A DNA stretch of 64,000 bases from Siphonodentalium dalli. Its lineage: Eukaryota > Mollusca > Scaphopoda > Gadilida > Siphonodentaliidae. The stretch is from the NCBI GenBank assembly GCA_032622095.1, contig CP136069.1:89971134-90035133 (forward strand), given 5' to 3'. The stretch's first letter is position 1. Each line of letters opens with the position of its first letter. The position numbers were made by a program, and so were the translations under genes. A model generated the notes under the pieces. The model was not told the DNA's origin. It saw nothing but the letters and a program-made list of their open reading frames with translations, and searched no databases. Of the stretch, positions 1 through 11,830 are shown in pieces.

Positions 1-251
1 TCATATTAGCGCGTGTTCATTTTTTTTACAGTATGTACTTCCGGTATGACGTAACATGTTCGCGGAAGGACAGACAACAGACAAAGATCCGAACCGAAAA
101 CATTACTTGCGTCCAGCATGGACTGGCGCAAGTAATAATACTCTTTATGTTTACCATATCCGGATCTAAACAAAAGACATATAACGTAACGTTTTTTGCT
201 TTTGTTTATACATAACAAAGGAAAACATATGACAATAACATACTGTTTATG
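1..251. other. Left edge, short hairpin only
   Basis: A perfect 10-bp stem (ATTACTTGCG/CGCAAGTAAT, 102-136) is the only structure seen. No gene recognised. Confidence 0.5.
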
Positions 252-1511
252 CCACAGGGGCCTGTAACGCGCTCCACTGTCCGCCCCCCTTTGCGCTGCC
301 CATATACGCCGCTGCTATATACGCGCCTGCTTCACACTAATGGTATAATAATAACACAAGGGTAACTGTCGAAATTCACCTTTTTACCATCACTCGCCGA
401 TCGATCAAATATAGCTCATTCACACCAGTAATGACACAGATATAACCACGGATGTATCGGCGAAGAATTCATCTTTCAATCAATACCACAAACTCCCATC
501 AAAACCATTCATATACATAGCATTTGATAATTTTTTAACCACCGAATATTGTCACCGAAAACCGTAAATTTTCATTTTGATCCGGCTCAATACAAAATGT
601 CGGAAATCTTCTTATAACTTCACCCCCGCGCGGCTTACTATAATTAAAAATCGGCCAAACGATCAACTAAACGTTTAGCGCTCAGTGATTTCTTGTCGGC
701 TAATAATTTATTTACTCATACAAATCAACAGATCGTCAGTAAACAATTTCTATAGAGGAGAAATCTGTCGATAATTCCAACTTTAAAACAAAAATTTGTC
801 AAGTCACAAGTAGAAACAGCCAATCACCGCTCAGTGTTAGAATCGAGGTCAGGTCATAATGAATATTAAAATGAGGACCTCGATTCTAACACTGAGCGGT
901 GATTGGCTGTTTCTACTATGTCAGTCATGAATATTAAAATTAGGAACTTTGTGACTTGACAAATTTTTGTTTTAAAGTTGGAATTATCGACAGATTTCTC
1001 CTCTATAGAAATTGTTTACTGACGATCTGTTGATTTGCATGAGTAAATAAATTATTAGCCGACAAGAAATCACTGAGCGCTAAACGTTTAGTTGATCGTT
1101 TGGCCGATTTTTAATTATAGTAAGCCGCGCGGGGGTGAAGTTATAAGAAGATTTCCGACATTTTGTATTGAGCCGGATCAAAATGAAAATTTACGGTCTT
1201 CGGAGACAATATTCGGTGGTTAAAAAATTATCAAATGCTATGTATATGAATGGTTTTGATGGGAGTTTGTGGTATTGATTGAAAGATGAATTCTTCGCCG
1301 ATACATCCGTGGTTATATCTGTGGCATTACTGGTGTGAATGAGCTATATTTGATCGATCGGCGAGTGATGGTAAAAAGGAGAATTTCTACAGTTACCCTT
1401 GTGTTATTATTATACCATTAGTGTGAAGCAGGCGCGTATATAGCAACGGCGTATATGGGCAGCGCAAAGGGGGGGGGGGCGGACAGCGGAGCGCGTTACA
1501 GGCCCCTGTGG
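252..1511. mobile_element. 1.26-kb foldback with ~600-bp arms and ~25-bp loop
   Basis: Left arm 252-850 and right arm 876-1511 are near-perfect reverse complements, ending CCACAGGGGCCTGTAACGCG. The right arm has about 35 extra bases near 920-952, and a run of G near 1471-1480. The arms carry no recognisable coding sequence. No target duplication seen. Confidence 0.9.
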
Positions 1512-1891
1512 TCCATCTCATAGTAAATTATGATGGGCCCATAGTAATTATAGCCCCATACAGACTCGAAGTTGAAGAAAAAACATATTTCCATATGCAT
1601 ATCAGCATCTCTGTCCCTGGTGTCCCAGGAATTGGTGTCTCACTCCCAGAGGTCTAGTATATTTTATTAAAGGGATATCTCCTGCACAGATATATACCAT
1701 TTCCATGGCCATAAAAAGGGAATTAGGGGTTACCGGGGGGCTTGCTTCCTTCATATGGTGTACTTATTGACTTGAAATAGGGGGAAAAAAACCCTATTTT
1801 CATATTATCAGCATCCCTGTCCCCAAGAAATTGTGTCTCCATCACAGAGATCAAGTATATTTTATAAATGAGACATATCCTGCACAGATCT

Positions 1892-3496
1892 ATGGAATCC
1901 TATTGCGGCCACTTGCTAATGGCGCTTTCGGCGCACTTTTTGTCGCTTTCGGCGCGATCGGCGCATCGCGCCGAAAGCGACAAAATGTGCGCCATTAGCG
2001 TTGTTTCGGCGCGCGCCGAAAGCGCCGAAAGCGACAAAACCTGCGCCTTTACGGCGCACTTTTTGTCGCTTTCGGCGCTTTCGGCGCACCGCGCCGAAAG
2101 CGACAAAATATGCGCCATTAGTGCAATCGGCGCGGTGCGCCGTTAGAGCATTCGGCGCGGTGCGCCATTAGCGCGGTGCGCCGAAAGCGACAAAATATGC
2201 GCCATTAGCGCATGTACAATTAAGTATGTGATCACACCAGCAGGGGTGCCGGAAGAGGGGGCAGAGTGGGCAGCTTCAGTTGAGGCCAGTCTAGATGCTA
2301 GGATTTGTGATTTTCTTGTACAGTTTTCAAAAAAATTTCTCACACTGCGTTGAACAACAATGGTCAGCCCGGTGTGTCCTGGTCTCTTGTCCATAGCCGT
2401 GTGCATTTGTCTGGATTTAGACCACTAGATGTTAGGATATTAGGCATGAGCACTAAGGTGAAAGGGGGGGGGGGGGATGCAAATGGAATTATGTAAAATT
2501 TGTGTTTTGTCTGATTCTGATTCAAGGAGGTGCAGTTGGAATTTCACAAGGTGGACACCCCAACGGAGACCCTCTAGCCACATCCCTGGGACCGTCTGAT
2601 CGGATTGAGTACCTTTAACTACCCACAAAGGAGGGACCAGGACCACACGGCCACAATAATTTTAAATCTGAATAATGACAAATTATAGCATTTGGAGGTC
2701 TATCTACAGCAAAATTCAGCCCCTCCCTTTTAAAATTGATACATAGGCCTATACATTGTACATATGGCCATGCCCGATCTGTGCAGGGGCACCGGAAGCA
2801 TCCAAGGGCAGGGGGGGGCAGAGCCTACAAAAAGGGAACTTTTCTGCAAAAAAAAGGGCATTTTCTCCGCAAACTCGGAAAAATAACCATAAATTCATTG
2901 TGGCAAAAATCCCTATTTTAAAGGTATTTGTCGGTTTTTATGGCCGTTTTGTGACAAAATTGACAAAAAATTTATATTCCTTGTGAAATTGGTGGTATTT
3001 GGACAAAAAAAGTCACATTTTACTGTAAAAACATGAGATTAAACACACAAAAAGCATTTTCTTTCTCCAGAAAAAGGGCAAGTCCTGCCCCCGCTCGCCC
3101 CCTTGGTCAAGGGCAGGGGGTCAGCTGCCCCATCTGCCCCCTCTTCCGGCACCCCTGCTGGGGTGATCACATACTTAATTGTACATGCGCTAATGGCGCA
3201 TATTTTGTCGCTTTCGGCGCACCGCGCTAATGGCGCACCGCGCCGAATGCACTAATGGCGCAAGGCGCCGATTGCACTAATGGCGCATATTTTGTCGCTT
3301 TCGGCGCGGTGCGCCGAAAGCGCCGAAAGCGACAAAAAGTGCGCCGTAATGGCGCATGTTTTGTCGCTTTCGGCGCTTTCGGCGCGCGCCGAAACAACGC
3401 TAATGGCGCACATTTTGTCGCTTTCGGCGCGCGCGCCGAAAGCGACAAAAAGTGCGCCGAAAGCGCCATTAGCAAGTGGCCGTAATAGGATTCCAT
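1892..3496. mobile_element. CpG-rich foldback transposon with modular GGCGC arms
   Basis: Termini ATGGAATCCTATT...AATAGGATTCCAT with an exact 8-bp target duplication ACAGATCT (1884-1891, 3497-3504). Arms of about 380 bp (1892-2275 and 3115-3496) are built from words such as TTTTGTCGCTTTCGGCGC and ATGGCGCA in both orientations, far richer in CpG than the surroundings. The loop includes a hAT MITE (2784-3157) and a fragment of the GTGGACACCCC/CCACATCCCTG MITE (about 2507-2595). The open frames across the arms are repeats of the same words, not a gene. Confidence 0.88.
2784..3157. mobile_element. hAT-type MITE, copy 1
   Basis: Inverted ends CAGGGGCACCGGAAG...CTTCCGGCACCCCTG, with the same interior as the element at 16452-16827 (AAGGGCA... 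and TTTCTCCGCAAACTCGG blocks). No target duplication is visible here. The right end lies within the foldback arm and its terminal part is repeated in the opposite arm (about 2241-2275). It was therefore either captured by the foldback or is part of it. Confidence 0.75.
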
Positions 3497-3634
3497 ACAG
3501 ATCTATACCATTTCCATGTCATAAAAGGGATCTAGGAGTTACTGAGGGATTGCTTCCCTCATATGGTGGGCCTATAGACTTGAGTGATGTGTTTAGACCT
3601 GTGCCATTTAAAATTAATTCATGGGGGAATCAAT

Positions 3635-3745
3635 GAATATTAATTTTTATTTGCGCTTAAGCGCAAATCATTTGCGCTTAAGCGCAAATGATAGAGGTTA
3701 TTTGTGCTTAAGCGCAAATATTTGCGCTTGAGCGTAAATACATAA
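3635..3745. repeat. TTTGCGCTTAAGCGCAAA palindrome cluster
   Basis: Four copies of TTTGYGCTTRAGCGYAAA in about 100 bp, followed by GTGAAAAGGGCCTCCCATAG. The same core word occurs at 36060-36185, 50041-50288 and 52736-52985, and the CCTCCCATA end recurs near 53120 and 57965. A dispersed repeat family. The rest of 3745-4227 holds only the 5' flank of SLC39A7, with no clear promoter motif. Confidence 0.65.
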
Positions 3746-4227
3746 TAAATGTGAAAAGGGCCTCCCATAGATTTACACTGGTTTATACATTACATGGTTT
3801 ATTATTTAACAGCGTGCGGACATGTTTTCGAATAATCCTATAGTAAAATCAATGTAAATCCTCACATAACTTTGGTATTATCATGTTGAATTCTCAATTC
3901 ACCCCAGTAAATTCATGTACCGAACAAACCGTGATTGGAAAAAACCCCGTCAGGAAAACAATTGCAAGAACCTGCTAGTACCAGAACATATTGGTATTTC
4001 GGTGCTCCATACCACATATAATTAGATTTATAAAGTGATCGCATCATTGTGCAGGTTGCAGGTTGGGTATTTCTGAGACATTCGAAAATATCGTTCTCAT
4101 TTATGACGATTGCGTCATCGTCTATTTTTAGACCAGCCACGCGTATTTATTTACAACACGTAGCGCCATCTACAATCATAAAGCCACGTACTCACACTCA
4201 CAGCTCGATTTGTCGATACAACGAAAA

Positions 4228-4945
4228 ATGGCTACACACAACCGGCTTTACAGAAATATGTTCAGTGGCATATTTATTGCGTGTTTTATGTTGATTGGAC
4301 TTGTTTTGAGTGCAGACCATCATTCACATGAACACGAACATGGGCATGCACATTCCGATACACCACCGTCTTTCAAATATTCGAAAGAAGCAAATCCGGA
4401 TTTGCCGACCGAAAATGTGAATGATGACAAAAAATCGGATTCAACATCATTTGATCTCAATGTATGGGGGAAAGCCTTGATGGCAACTGCCATCATTAGC
4501 ATTGCTCCAATCTTCATTTTGGTGTTCATCCCTTTGGAAAACACAAAAGAGAATAGTGGCTTCCTGAAAATTCTTCTGAGTTTTGCTTCTGGAGGCTTGC
4601 TTGGTGACGCTTTCCTGCATCTTATTCCACATGCAGTTTCTCCACATGATCACAGCGATGATAGTCATGGTCACACACATTCACACGGTCATTCTCACGG
4701 TGATGGCGAGGGCCATTCCCATGACTTATCTGTAGGCATATGGGTGCTTTCTGGTATTATAGCATTTCTGTGTGTAGAAAAGTTTGTGCGATATATGAAA
4801 GGGGGTGAAGGTCATGGACATTCACATTCCACAGGCAGTGTTGTGAAAACCAAAAATAAAAAGGAAGATATTCCGAAGGAGGACACCAAGAAAAAGACTA
4901 ATGGGAACAAAAACATCAAGAAGACTGATAATAATCGTGATGATG
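4228..4945 (+). CDS. SLC39A7: SLC39A7 (ZIP7/Catsup) zinc transporter, coding exon 1
   Basis: ZIP7 releases Zn2+ from the ER/Golgi lumen to the cytosol. This exon encodes residues 1-239 plus one base of the next codon. Seen: a hydrophobic signal/anchor (residues about 8-29), a luminal His-rich run ([12 protein letters not shown], 31-42), a first membrane helix around 84-103, then the conserved [21 protein letters not shown] helix of the LIV-1 subfamily (about 116-136), a second His-rich loop (about 140-165), a third helix ([15 protein letters not shown]) and a Lys/His-rich cytosolic loop. The ATG at 4228 is chosen because the upstream in-frame codon at 4210 is TTG; the 4228 context (AAAAATGG) is favourable. 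The exon ends at GATG|GTAAAT (4945/4946), phase 1. The spliced product is 390 residues (1170 nt), a little short of the human protein; conserved parts are complete. Identity is very likely; SLC39A13 is less likely because of the His-rich loops. Confidence 0.93.
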
Positions 4946-5723
4946 GTAAATGATTAATTGCAGCATAAAATATTTTAAGCCATACCATACATGTATAGGG
5001 CTACAGTGATTCATTGCAGATGAAGTCTGCACTGACATCTTACAAGATGGTCATACATCTGGCACCGCAGATAATTTTTGTTAGTTGCATCCGGGAAAAC
5101 AAATTTCTGGGCACTATGGTAATGAGTGGTGTCCGTCTGTCTTTCCATCTGTCTGAAATGTTTGTTGTCTAGATGATAACCACAACTTGAATATTATTTC
5201 ACAGAATTTTATGAAACTTTGTACATGGCCTTCATACTAGAATGTCCCCGATCATGTATAAATTTGTTGCCAGTCCGACAAATTCTGACAGAGATGCTAG
5301 TACCGATATGATCATTAATGATGAATAATTTTGTTGTCCGGATAATAACTTGAATAGTATTTGACAGAATATCATAATACTCATTGTCCCCACATCCGGT
5401 TGTAACTAGCAATCTGATTGGCTACAACGCCACGTGTAAATCACCATGTCCCCCGTCACCCTTGACAGCGGGGTATAAGAGAACGTGCGCAAAACATCGG
5501 GGGTATATGAGCACGTGAAACATCGGGGGTATATGAATGACCCTTGAACTGACAGTTTCCACCAATCGTGACGTTGCTTTCGCCTGCCGAGTTTGACGTC
5601 ACCTGACGCCAGATCGTAGGTCGGCTACTGAATTATTCTTATTGGTGCATGTGAATTATTCGGAGAACCTATGAAAACACACTTAAATTAAGGAGACATG
5701 ACTATTATTGTGGGGACAAAATC

Positions 5724-5864
5724 GTTATCTCCGGTAACATCGTGGGGTACATGGAGATTTAATACCTGGATGTCTCTTTTTGAACCCCTCGGCTCCGCCT
5801 CGGGGTTCAAAATCTACATCCAGGTATTAAATCTCCATATACCCCCGATGTTGCCGAAGATAAC
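5724..5864. repeat. Hairpin element (141 bp) in SLC39A7 intron 1
   Basis: GTTATCTCCGGTAACATCG... pairs with ...CGATGTTGCCGAAGATAAC. The arms include AATACCTGGATGT and the loop is GAACCCCTCGGCTCCGCCTC. The related words AACATCGGGGGTATATGA occur twice in tandem at about 5493-5537. Confidence 0.75.
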
Positions 5865-6164
5865 TAATAGTATCTGAAGTGTATGGTCTTCTTATTAGAA
5901 AGGTCCAATCCAGTTTGAATTTGGGATCAGTTTGACCATTTCTGATGGAGCTGTGGTACTGATTGCATTCATATTTTGTGTGGATTAATCACATGAAAAT
6001 GCAGATTTAATTTTGGTCCTGTTACAGGTAGTTTGTCATCTACCCCCTAAGGGCCCCCTTGAACATTACCCCCCCCCCCCCCAGGTTGGAAAATACACAT
6101 AGTTTATCTCTAGTGATGTGGACCTCACTAGGTGGTCCAGTTCAGACAATTCCGTTCTGCTACT

Positions 6165-6288
6165 GGCCTTAAAATCTGACGAGAATTGGAATCATGATTC
6201 TCATTTTGATTCTCGTAAAAAGTAAGTCTTGATTCACTGCAGAAATGCTATGTTTTGATGCTCGCAAAATCTAATGGATTTTAAGGCC
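6165..6288. mobile_element. Small MITE (GGCCTTAAAATC ends)
   Basis: Inverted ends GGCCTTAAAATC...GGATTTTAAGGCC with the interior GATTCTCATTTTGATTCTCG...GATTCACTG.AGAAATGCTA. A related copy lies at about 54890-54998 and a partial one near 40800-40835. Confidence 0.65.
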
Positions 6289-6889
6289 TGTGTTACCCTT
6301 GTCTGGACCTGTCCAAAGTGGTCCAGTCCACTGACATGTGAATGAAATACCCTTTTAGCAAAGTGTTCAACATATACAGGGAAAATTAAGTTTACTACTG
6401 TATATCAAAACAAGGTGCGCAAACAATGTTGGTAGCATTGCTTGCCGCAGTTAACAAGGTGGCACTGCAATAACTCAGTACTGGTACATAATTTGAATAT
6501 AAACTTTTAGAGGTGATGTACCGTTGTTATTAGGCCAGTAAAGATGCACATTGCTTTTCAAAATTCAAAGGGTGGTACCAGGATTTAGTTCCTTGGCTTT
6601 ATTGACAGCAAGCCTCCAAATAAGTGGTCTGACAAAGATAATTGTCAGGATGCCAAATGCGTATTTTTATAGGTTGTCAGGCTCTGCTTTGAAACTGTCT
6701 GACAGAATGTCATGTTGAAATATTTACATATTTTTAAGATAAATATCACTGGTAATGTGATATTTTGCAAAAATAAATTGATGTACTACCGGTAGTTGTG
6801 TGCTGTTAAATTAAATTTGTTCTATTGGAGGGTAGTTTTTATATGCCCGTTTGAAAAAAATAGTCGTATTATGTACCGGTACTAGTAAA

Positions 6890-7290
6890 TGGGTTGTCCG
6901 TCTATCCATTGTCCATACATCCGTCCGCTTTTGGTTTACACCAAATTTGGTATGTTAGTTTACCAATCCAAAATACAGATCAAGTTCGAATATGGGTTTC
7001 GTCCGTATGATTTTGATTGAGTTATATCCCTTTTTCGACTTAGATTTTACCTGATTTGCGGTTTCCGTATGATAACTTTAGATTGAATCAAGTGAACTGA
7101 GCTAAATTTGGTATATTAGTTTACCACCCCAAAATACAGACCAAATTCGAATATGGGTTTTGTCCACATGATTTTGACTGAGTTGTGCCCCTTTTTCAAC
7201 TTAGATTCTACCTGATATGCAGTTTCCAGATGATAACCTTAGATTGAATCGAGTGAACTGAACCAAATTTGGTATACAGATCAAGTTCAA
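6890..7290 (+). repeat. Diverged CCGGATGATAAC-type repeat units
   Basis: Two units about 155 bp apart with GTTTCCGTATGATAACTTTAG (near 7061) and GTTTCCAGATGATAACC (near 7222), AAATTTGGTATRTTAGTTTACC, CAAATTCGAATATGGGTTT and GAGTTRTRYCCCTTTTTC. This is the same repeat family as the array at 62761-64000. From 7300 to 8700 nothing recognisable. Confidence 0.75.
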
Positions 7291-8739
7291 ATATAGTATA
7301 GTCGTTGTAGTGATTTTGAAGAGTGAACCTAGAAAAATCTTTTATAACGCCAGTTTTTGTGTCATTTTGACCGGGAATATTTCGACAACAATATATCCAA
7401 AATCCACTAAAATACGCTTTGGGGATTTTTTTTTAGAGACATTTGAATACACGCAGGGTATTTCGTCATTATGACACAAAATTTCCGATTGCAGATACAT
7501 GCAGAGAGTTTAATTGTGTGAGTTCGCATACCACGCATTCGTGGCAAGTTTGCGTGGATAATTGTCATACATGTATGAGTATACGATAGTACGACCCACT
7601 ACAGTATAGGCCATCCGTGCCTTCCACTAATAGAGAGCGTTGATGTAGAACTCCAATGTATGCGTGCGTTCCACAATAAAGAGCGCGTTCTACTAGCATT
7701 GGAGAAAACACCATTATACACGCAAGCCACGTGTGCGCTCAAGTAATAAAGTGCATGCGTTATCATAGAACGCCATAACGCATGTCACTGCAGTTGTGTT
7801 AGCAATAGTTCACATTGTTCGCAGTTGTTTCTCATTTATCATTTCGATTTTATATCTCTAATTGTGAAAGTAGTAAAAGTGTTTTTTCGGAGTCGGTCAC
7901 ACGTTTCCTGTTGAAACCTAACGGTGACAACATACGCAGAGTCGTTATTTCGTGCATGGGAGAGTCCAGATTATTGATCATGGATTTCACGCCATAGTTC
8001 CGTAAATGAACAGACCAGATTACACTGTGTCCAATACAGTTATGTAAACGAACTGACCCTAATCGTTATTTTGTGGATTTACGTCGATTATTGCAGAATA
8101 TATACGATCCATATCAAATAATTTAAAATAAGTAGCTAAATGTGTGCTTTCGAATGTACAAGTGGATAATTTTACTGAAATTAGACATTATTGATAGTAA
8201 GGCTAGGGACCAAATGACGAATTTGAAGCTTGTCAATTTCAACATGTTCATTTCATAATTTTATTCATAAAATGTAGCCCACACGCATGTTGATTTCAAC
8301 TAATCTCGGCGATTAACATCATCATTTACCGAATTCGAGTGATTGAACCTGAATGTATCTTCTGCTGTGTTCGTAATTATATGTTCCTTCTTATTCAAGA
8401 TATAGTATGATTATATTATATCTATGTATTAACAACTAAGTGTATGTACTTTATATCTAGTCTTTAAAAAAAATCCATATTTAAACTGTTTTGTTTCGTT
8501 AAATGTAGTCGTTTCACAGTCTCTGTAGTGCCGAAACACAGGCATTTGTTTGGTTCAAATGTTGTCCATTACTTGGAAAATAAAGCTTACTTAAGATTTT
8601 AATTCCGTCCGATGTCAAGCAGAATAGCATCGACCATTCCATTGGTTACAACACCATCACTGTTCGGATCTCAGTTGGGATTTTAACGAATAAGTTAAGA
8701 GATACAAGCACTCCGTCAGTTAAACCGAAACGCCCAGTC

Positions 8740-11700
8740 AAATACTAACTGACTGTTCACCCAGTGCCTGACTCAGTGGGTGGCCGATAATGTCGACCAT
8801 AACATAGCAACTTTCGATGGCAGGGGGTCCTTCCATGGAATGGGGATCATTGCAATTTCTACACCCATGAATCCACCGCCACTGACCATGATATGTGATC
8901 ATAGGACAAAAGCGATTGAGGGTTGATGAGCTCGTGATTGATAAAGGAGTGTCCATCCCTAAATATGTTGATGTTATTGGCAAAGGAATTTCCAATATCA
9001 AACTGGAAACTCTTCTTCGTTTGGCCACATCCTACACCCTCCCATCTGATCACAGTACGGATCGCATGTACATGGCCCTCAGCATGTTTGTTCAGTAAAC
9101 ACCTAGCTCGAACTGGTCAGGTTTCATGCAAAGTGCTTGCTCGCTGGACGACACTGACCGCTGAGAAATCAGTTGTTCTGTTCCGTCCCATCATTTACTA
9201 GTACTCTACACTCAATGTATGTTGAGGAACATGTATGTAGATTGAACACCCAAACCCCATTTATCCCTTTTGACCAGATTGTGTGGCTCCAGGTGGTAAA
9301 CACAATAACCTCTAAGTCGATGAACATAGTGTGTTGGCTCGGACGATTTCATACTGTAGTGAGCTTCATGTGGAGTATCGCCTCGATGATGAAGGGGTTG
9401 GTACAGTGACCCATGATATATTTATTGAAAGGCATTGTCGAGGGTCTTGCTTGATCTCTACCTAGTTGATTATGCGTTTTTCAATAAGTTGATAGCTGAA
9501 GTTGTCCTAGTCGATGCCAGTTCTCCGGACAATTAATCAATAAGTGAACAAGATGACGCTCAGCATCACAAGTAAAACAGGCTGATGTCCACGTTAATGT
9601 TGGCAAAAACACGAATTGGCAAAGGCTCTGACTGATTTTGTTCTAGAAGGCGAATAATCACAGTAGGGAATTGAGATCATTCTTGGGAGCGAAGCTCTTC
9701 CCCATAGAGTGAAGTGGATCAAAAACTCAACATATCAGGAAGTAGCCATGTTCGATGGTTCGGTCATACCGGTAGCTCATCTATTAAAGAGCACAACCGG
9801 GCCACTATTAAAAATATTTGTGTTTGTCCACTCCCGACCTTAGATTTTGGAAGTGGGTAGGTAAATATATATATATTTTTTTCATTAGACCTGATATTTA
9901 TAATTTTCCCATATAATAAAACATATCACAAATATCATGATTCGGCATGCTTTATTTGACTAGTTATGTTGCTGAAAATTGTCATTAGGACTTTATCTTG
10001 GACTCCTCTTTGGGATCTCCTTATGAATTTCTGCACATTTCTTGCACACTGGCAGCACCACCTTGTATCTCTTTAATATGTCAGGGTCCCTTGTGCCATT
10101 TGGCCCACAGCAGTGGCAGCAGATGTCCAGACTCTCTTGCGAAGAATAAAATGCAAATTCAACATGAGCTTCACAAGAATGTTATTCTATTGACGTGTAT
10201 ATCAAGGGTCGGGGCACACATGGCAGGATCGATGCATGTATCCCGGATTTTCAGTCAGAAGATAGGGGCAGTTATATTTAGGCGTGTGGGGTGGCCTGAC
10301 CGTGTCTCTCATATTTTATTCATTGAACACAGGGTCTTACAACTTGCATCCAGAGTGGTGTCATCTTAGTCGTCTCCAGTCACCAGCATTGGAGCATGCC
10401 TGCTGCAGCCGTGAAACCTTCAAAACATTCTCAATTCAAGCTATATACAAGCCGGAATTGAACAAGAACTGGGCAGGTGTTGCAGTGGGATTGGTTGGGA
10501 CAGGGTGGGGGAGGAATATAAAGTGGACACCCCATGGCATATTTGTGACCTATTCTCAAAGAAAGGTTGGAGTAATAATAGCACAATTTAACTCAATAAT
10601 TTTTTTTAATCATTTTTAATTTATTAATTTTAATAATAATATATTTACTATGTTTTCCTTTTGGAAGAAACTTGGGCAGAACCTTTTCTTTTAATGTTCC
10701 CAAAAGCATATAAAAAGCATTGGTGCACTGATCCTTCCTGTTTTGTGCTGTTTCACTTTCAGGCACTCTCTCAGTCAGTGTAAATTTCACAAATTTGAGT
10801 GTTTTTTTCGAAGTCCAAAGCATTCTGAATGGGTTCTCTACACTCAGGAGTAAAGATATCTAGGTCCCTGAAAATCTAGGTCCCTGAAACTTCAACTCAA
10901 TTCCACTTCCACACTGGAAGGCTCACATTCCGCATCGCTGGACACTTCGTTCAATAAATGTCCCTTGATAATGATTATATTGACTCGAGGGGTTAATCTG
11001 CATAATTTTGTTTTGAACTAAAATGCATGGGAGTAGTTCCGATGAGCTGCTACCGGAAGTAGAAAAAGTACGGAGTAATATGTTCCGGACGGCAAAGGAT
11101 TGCCGCTAAGAGGAAACGGGTTAGCCGATTTTGACAAACAAAAACAATTTTAGGGAAGTGCAATAAAAATATTTCGGTCTGATTTTCTTTTGAATCGTCA
11201 CTGGAAATCGAACATGGCCGACAGTCTGATGCTCGGAAACCTGGCAAAGGTGGTGCTGCCAATTAGCGATTCGACGACACCGTGCACAAGGCTGGCCAGT
11301 TCATAACTTCCCATATCCTGTTTGCACATGTATGGGGATGCTGTGATACCACCTCTGCATTATTCCGACATGGGAACACGAGTATGCTCAGAAAGATAAA
11401 CAAATCTGCTGAAGTTCGTAAAATATTACTCATGCAGGAGTCTAATGCAAATCAGAAACCATCGGCGATGCCGACATGCGGCTTTACCTTGTGTGTGGTG
11501 GTAAGAAAGAAGAGCCCAAAAACTCCTACCAACAGAAAGAGCGGCATACTATCACAGACCCAGAGTCTATCTGCCGGTCATGAATCGGAGAACACTGAAT
11601 AACGACGTATTGAATCATGAGAGATGGGGTTGGGGACTTCGTGTCACGGAACTTGCCCCAGTCATGACTGACCAGAATGAAGCCCAAGACGTATTGCTCA

Positions 11701-11830
11701 AGTCGGTACAGTGGAAGTGTATAAGATGACACAAACAAAACATGTGATATGTGTGCACATGTCGCAAACATGGTCTCAAACGTGTTATCGCTTGTAGAGA
11801 GAGCTGCATTAATTCAAAAGAAAATACTGG
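8740..11830 (+). pseudogene. Decayed copy of an uncharacterised multicopy invertebrate gene family ('GCDTTS' family)
   Basis: Broken + strand reading frames inside SLC39A7 intron 1 follow, in order, a family I recognise from many unnamed predicted proteins of molluscs and cnidarians. Seen: VADNVDHN..T.DG.G.FHGMGII (8778-8850); a segment ending NWSGFMQ-like (to about 9130, frame changes); TPFIPFDQIVWLQ and LGRFHTVVSFMWSI (about 9250-9390); then, after a ~1.7-kb interruption, HVWGCCDTTSALF (about 11318-11356), the C-terminal WGWGLR..ELAPVMTD (about 11620-11670) and Cys-rich CTCRKHGLK (about 11755-11780). Several stops and frameshifts, so it is not functional. The family looks transposon-borne, but its biochemical role is unknown to me. 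The middle (about 9700-11150) is probably later insertion material. Confidence 0.6.
10010..10330 (-). pseudogene. Small Cys-rich ORF fragment, opposite strand
   Basis: On the - strand a Cys/His cluster followed by GTRDPDILKRYKVVLPVCKKC reads without a stop across roughly 10010-10130. It resembles a C-terminal zinc-binding tail of repeat-associated proteins. It lies within the gap of the + strand relic and so may mark a second insertion. The rest of the segment has stops. No reliable family name. Confidence 0.3.

Larger units (their letters stand above)
1565..3600 (+). repeat. ~215-bp direct repeat pair split by the foldback
   Basis: Unit 1 (about 1565-1780) and unit 2 (about 1785-1891, continuing 3505-3600) share, in order, CATATTATCAGCATCTCTGT, a GTATATTTTAT stretch, CCTGCACAGAT, ATACCATTTCCATG and TTGCTTCCYTCATATGGTG blocks. 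The foldback at 1892-3496 interrupts unit 2, so unit 1 shows the site before insertion. Confidence 0.75.

Noticed and set aside
1868-3636. Several open frames with repeated SAHFLSLSAR / AESDKxCA peptides
   Set aside because: They are translations of the GGCGC word repeats of the foldback arms in several frames and both strands; no start context, splice logic or family similarity.
4210-4227. Six-residue N-terminal extension of SLC39A7
   Set aside because: The codon at 4210 is TTG. The first ATG is at 4228 in a good context, and non-AUG initiation has no support here.
10000-10620. Two overlapping + strand open frames (123 and 111 codons)
   Set aside because: They overlap a more protein-like - strand Cys-rich frame and have no recognisable motif; treated as shadows of relic sequence.
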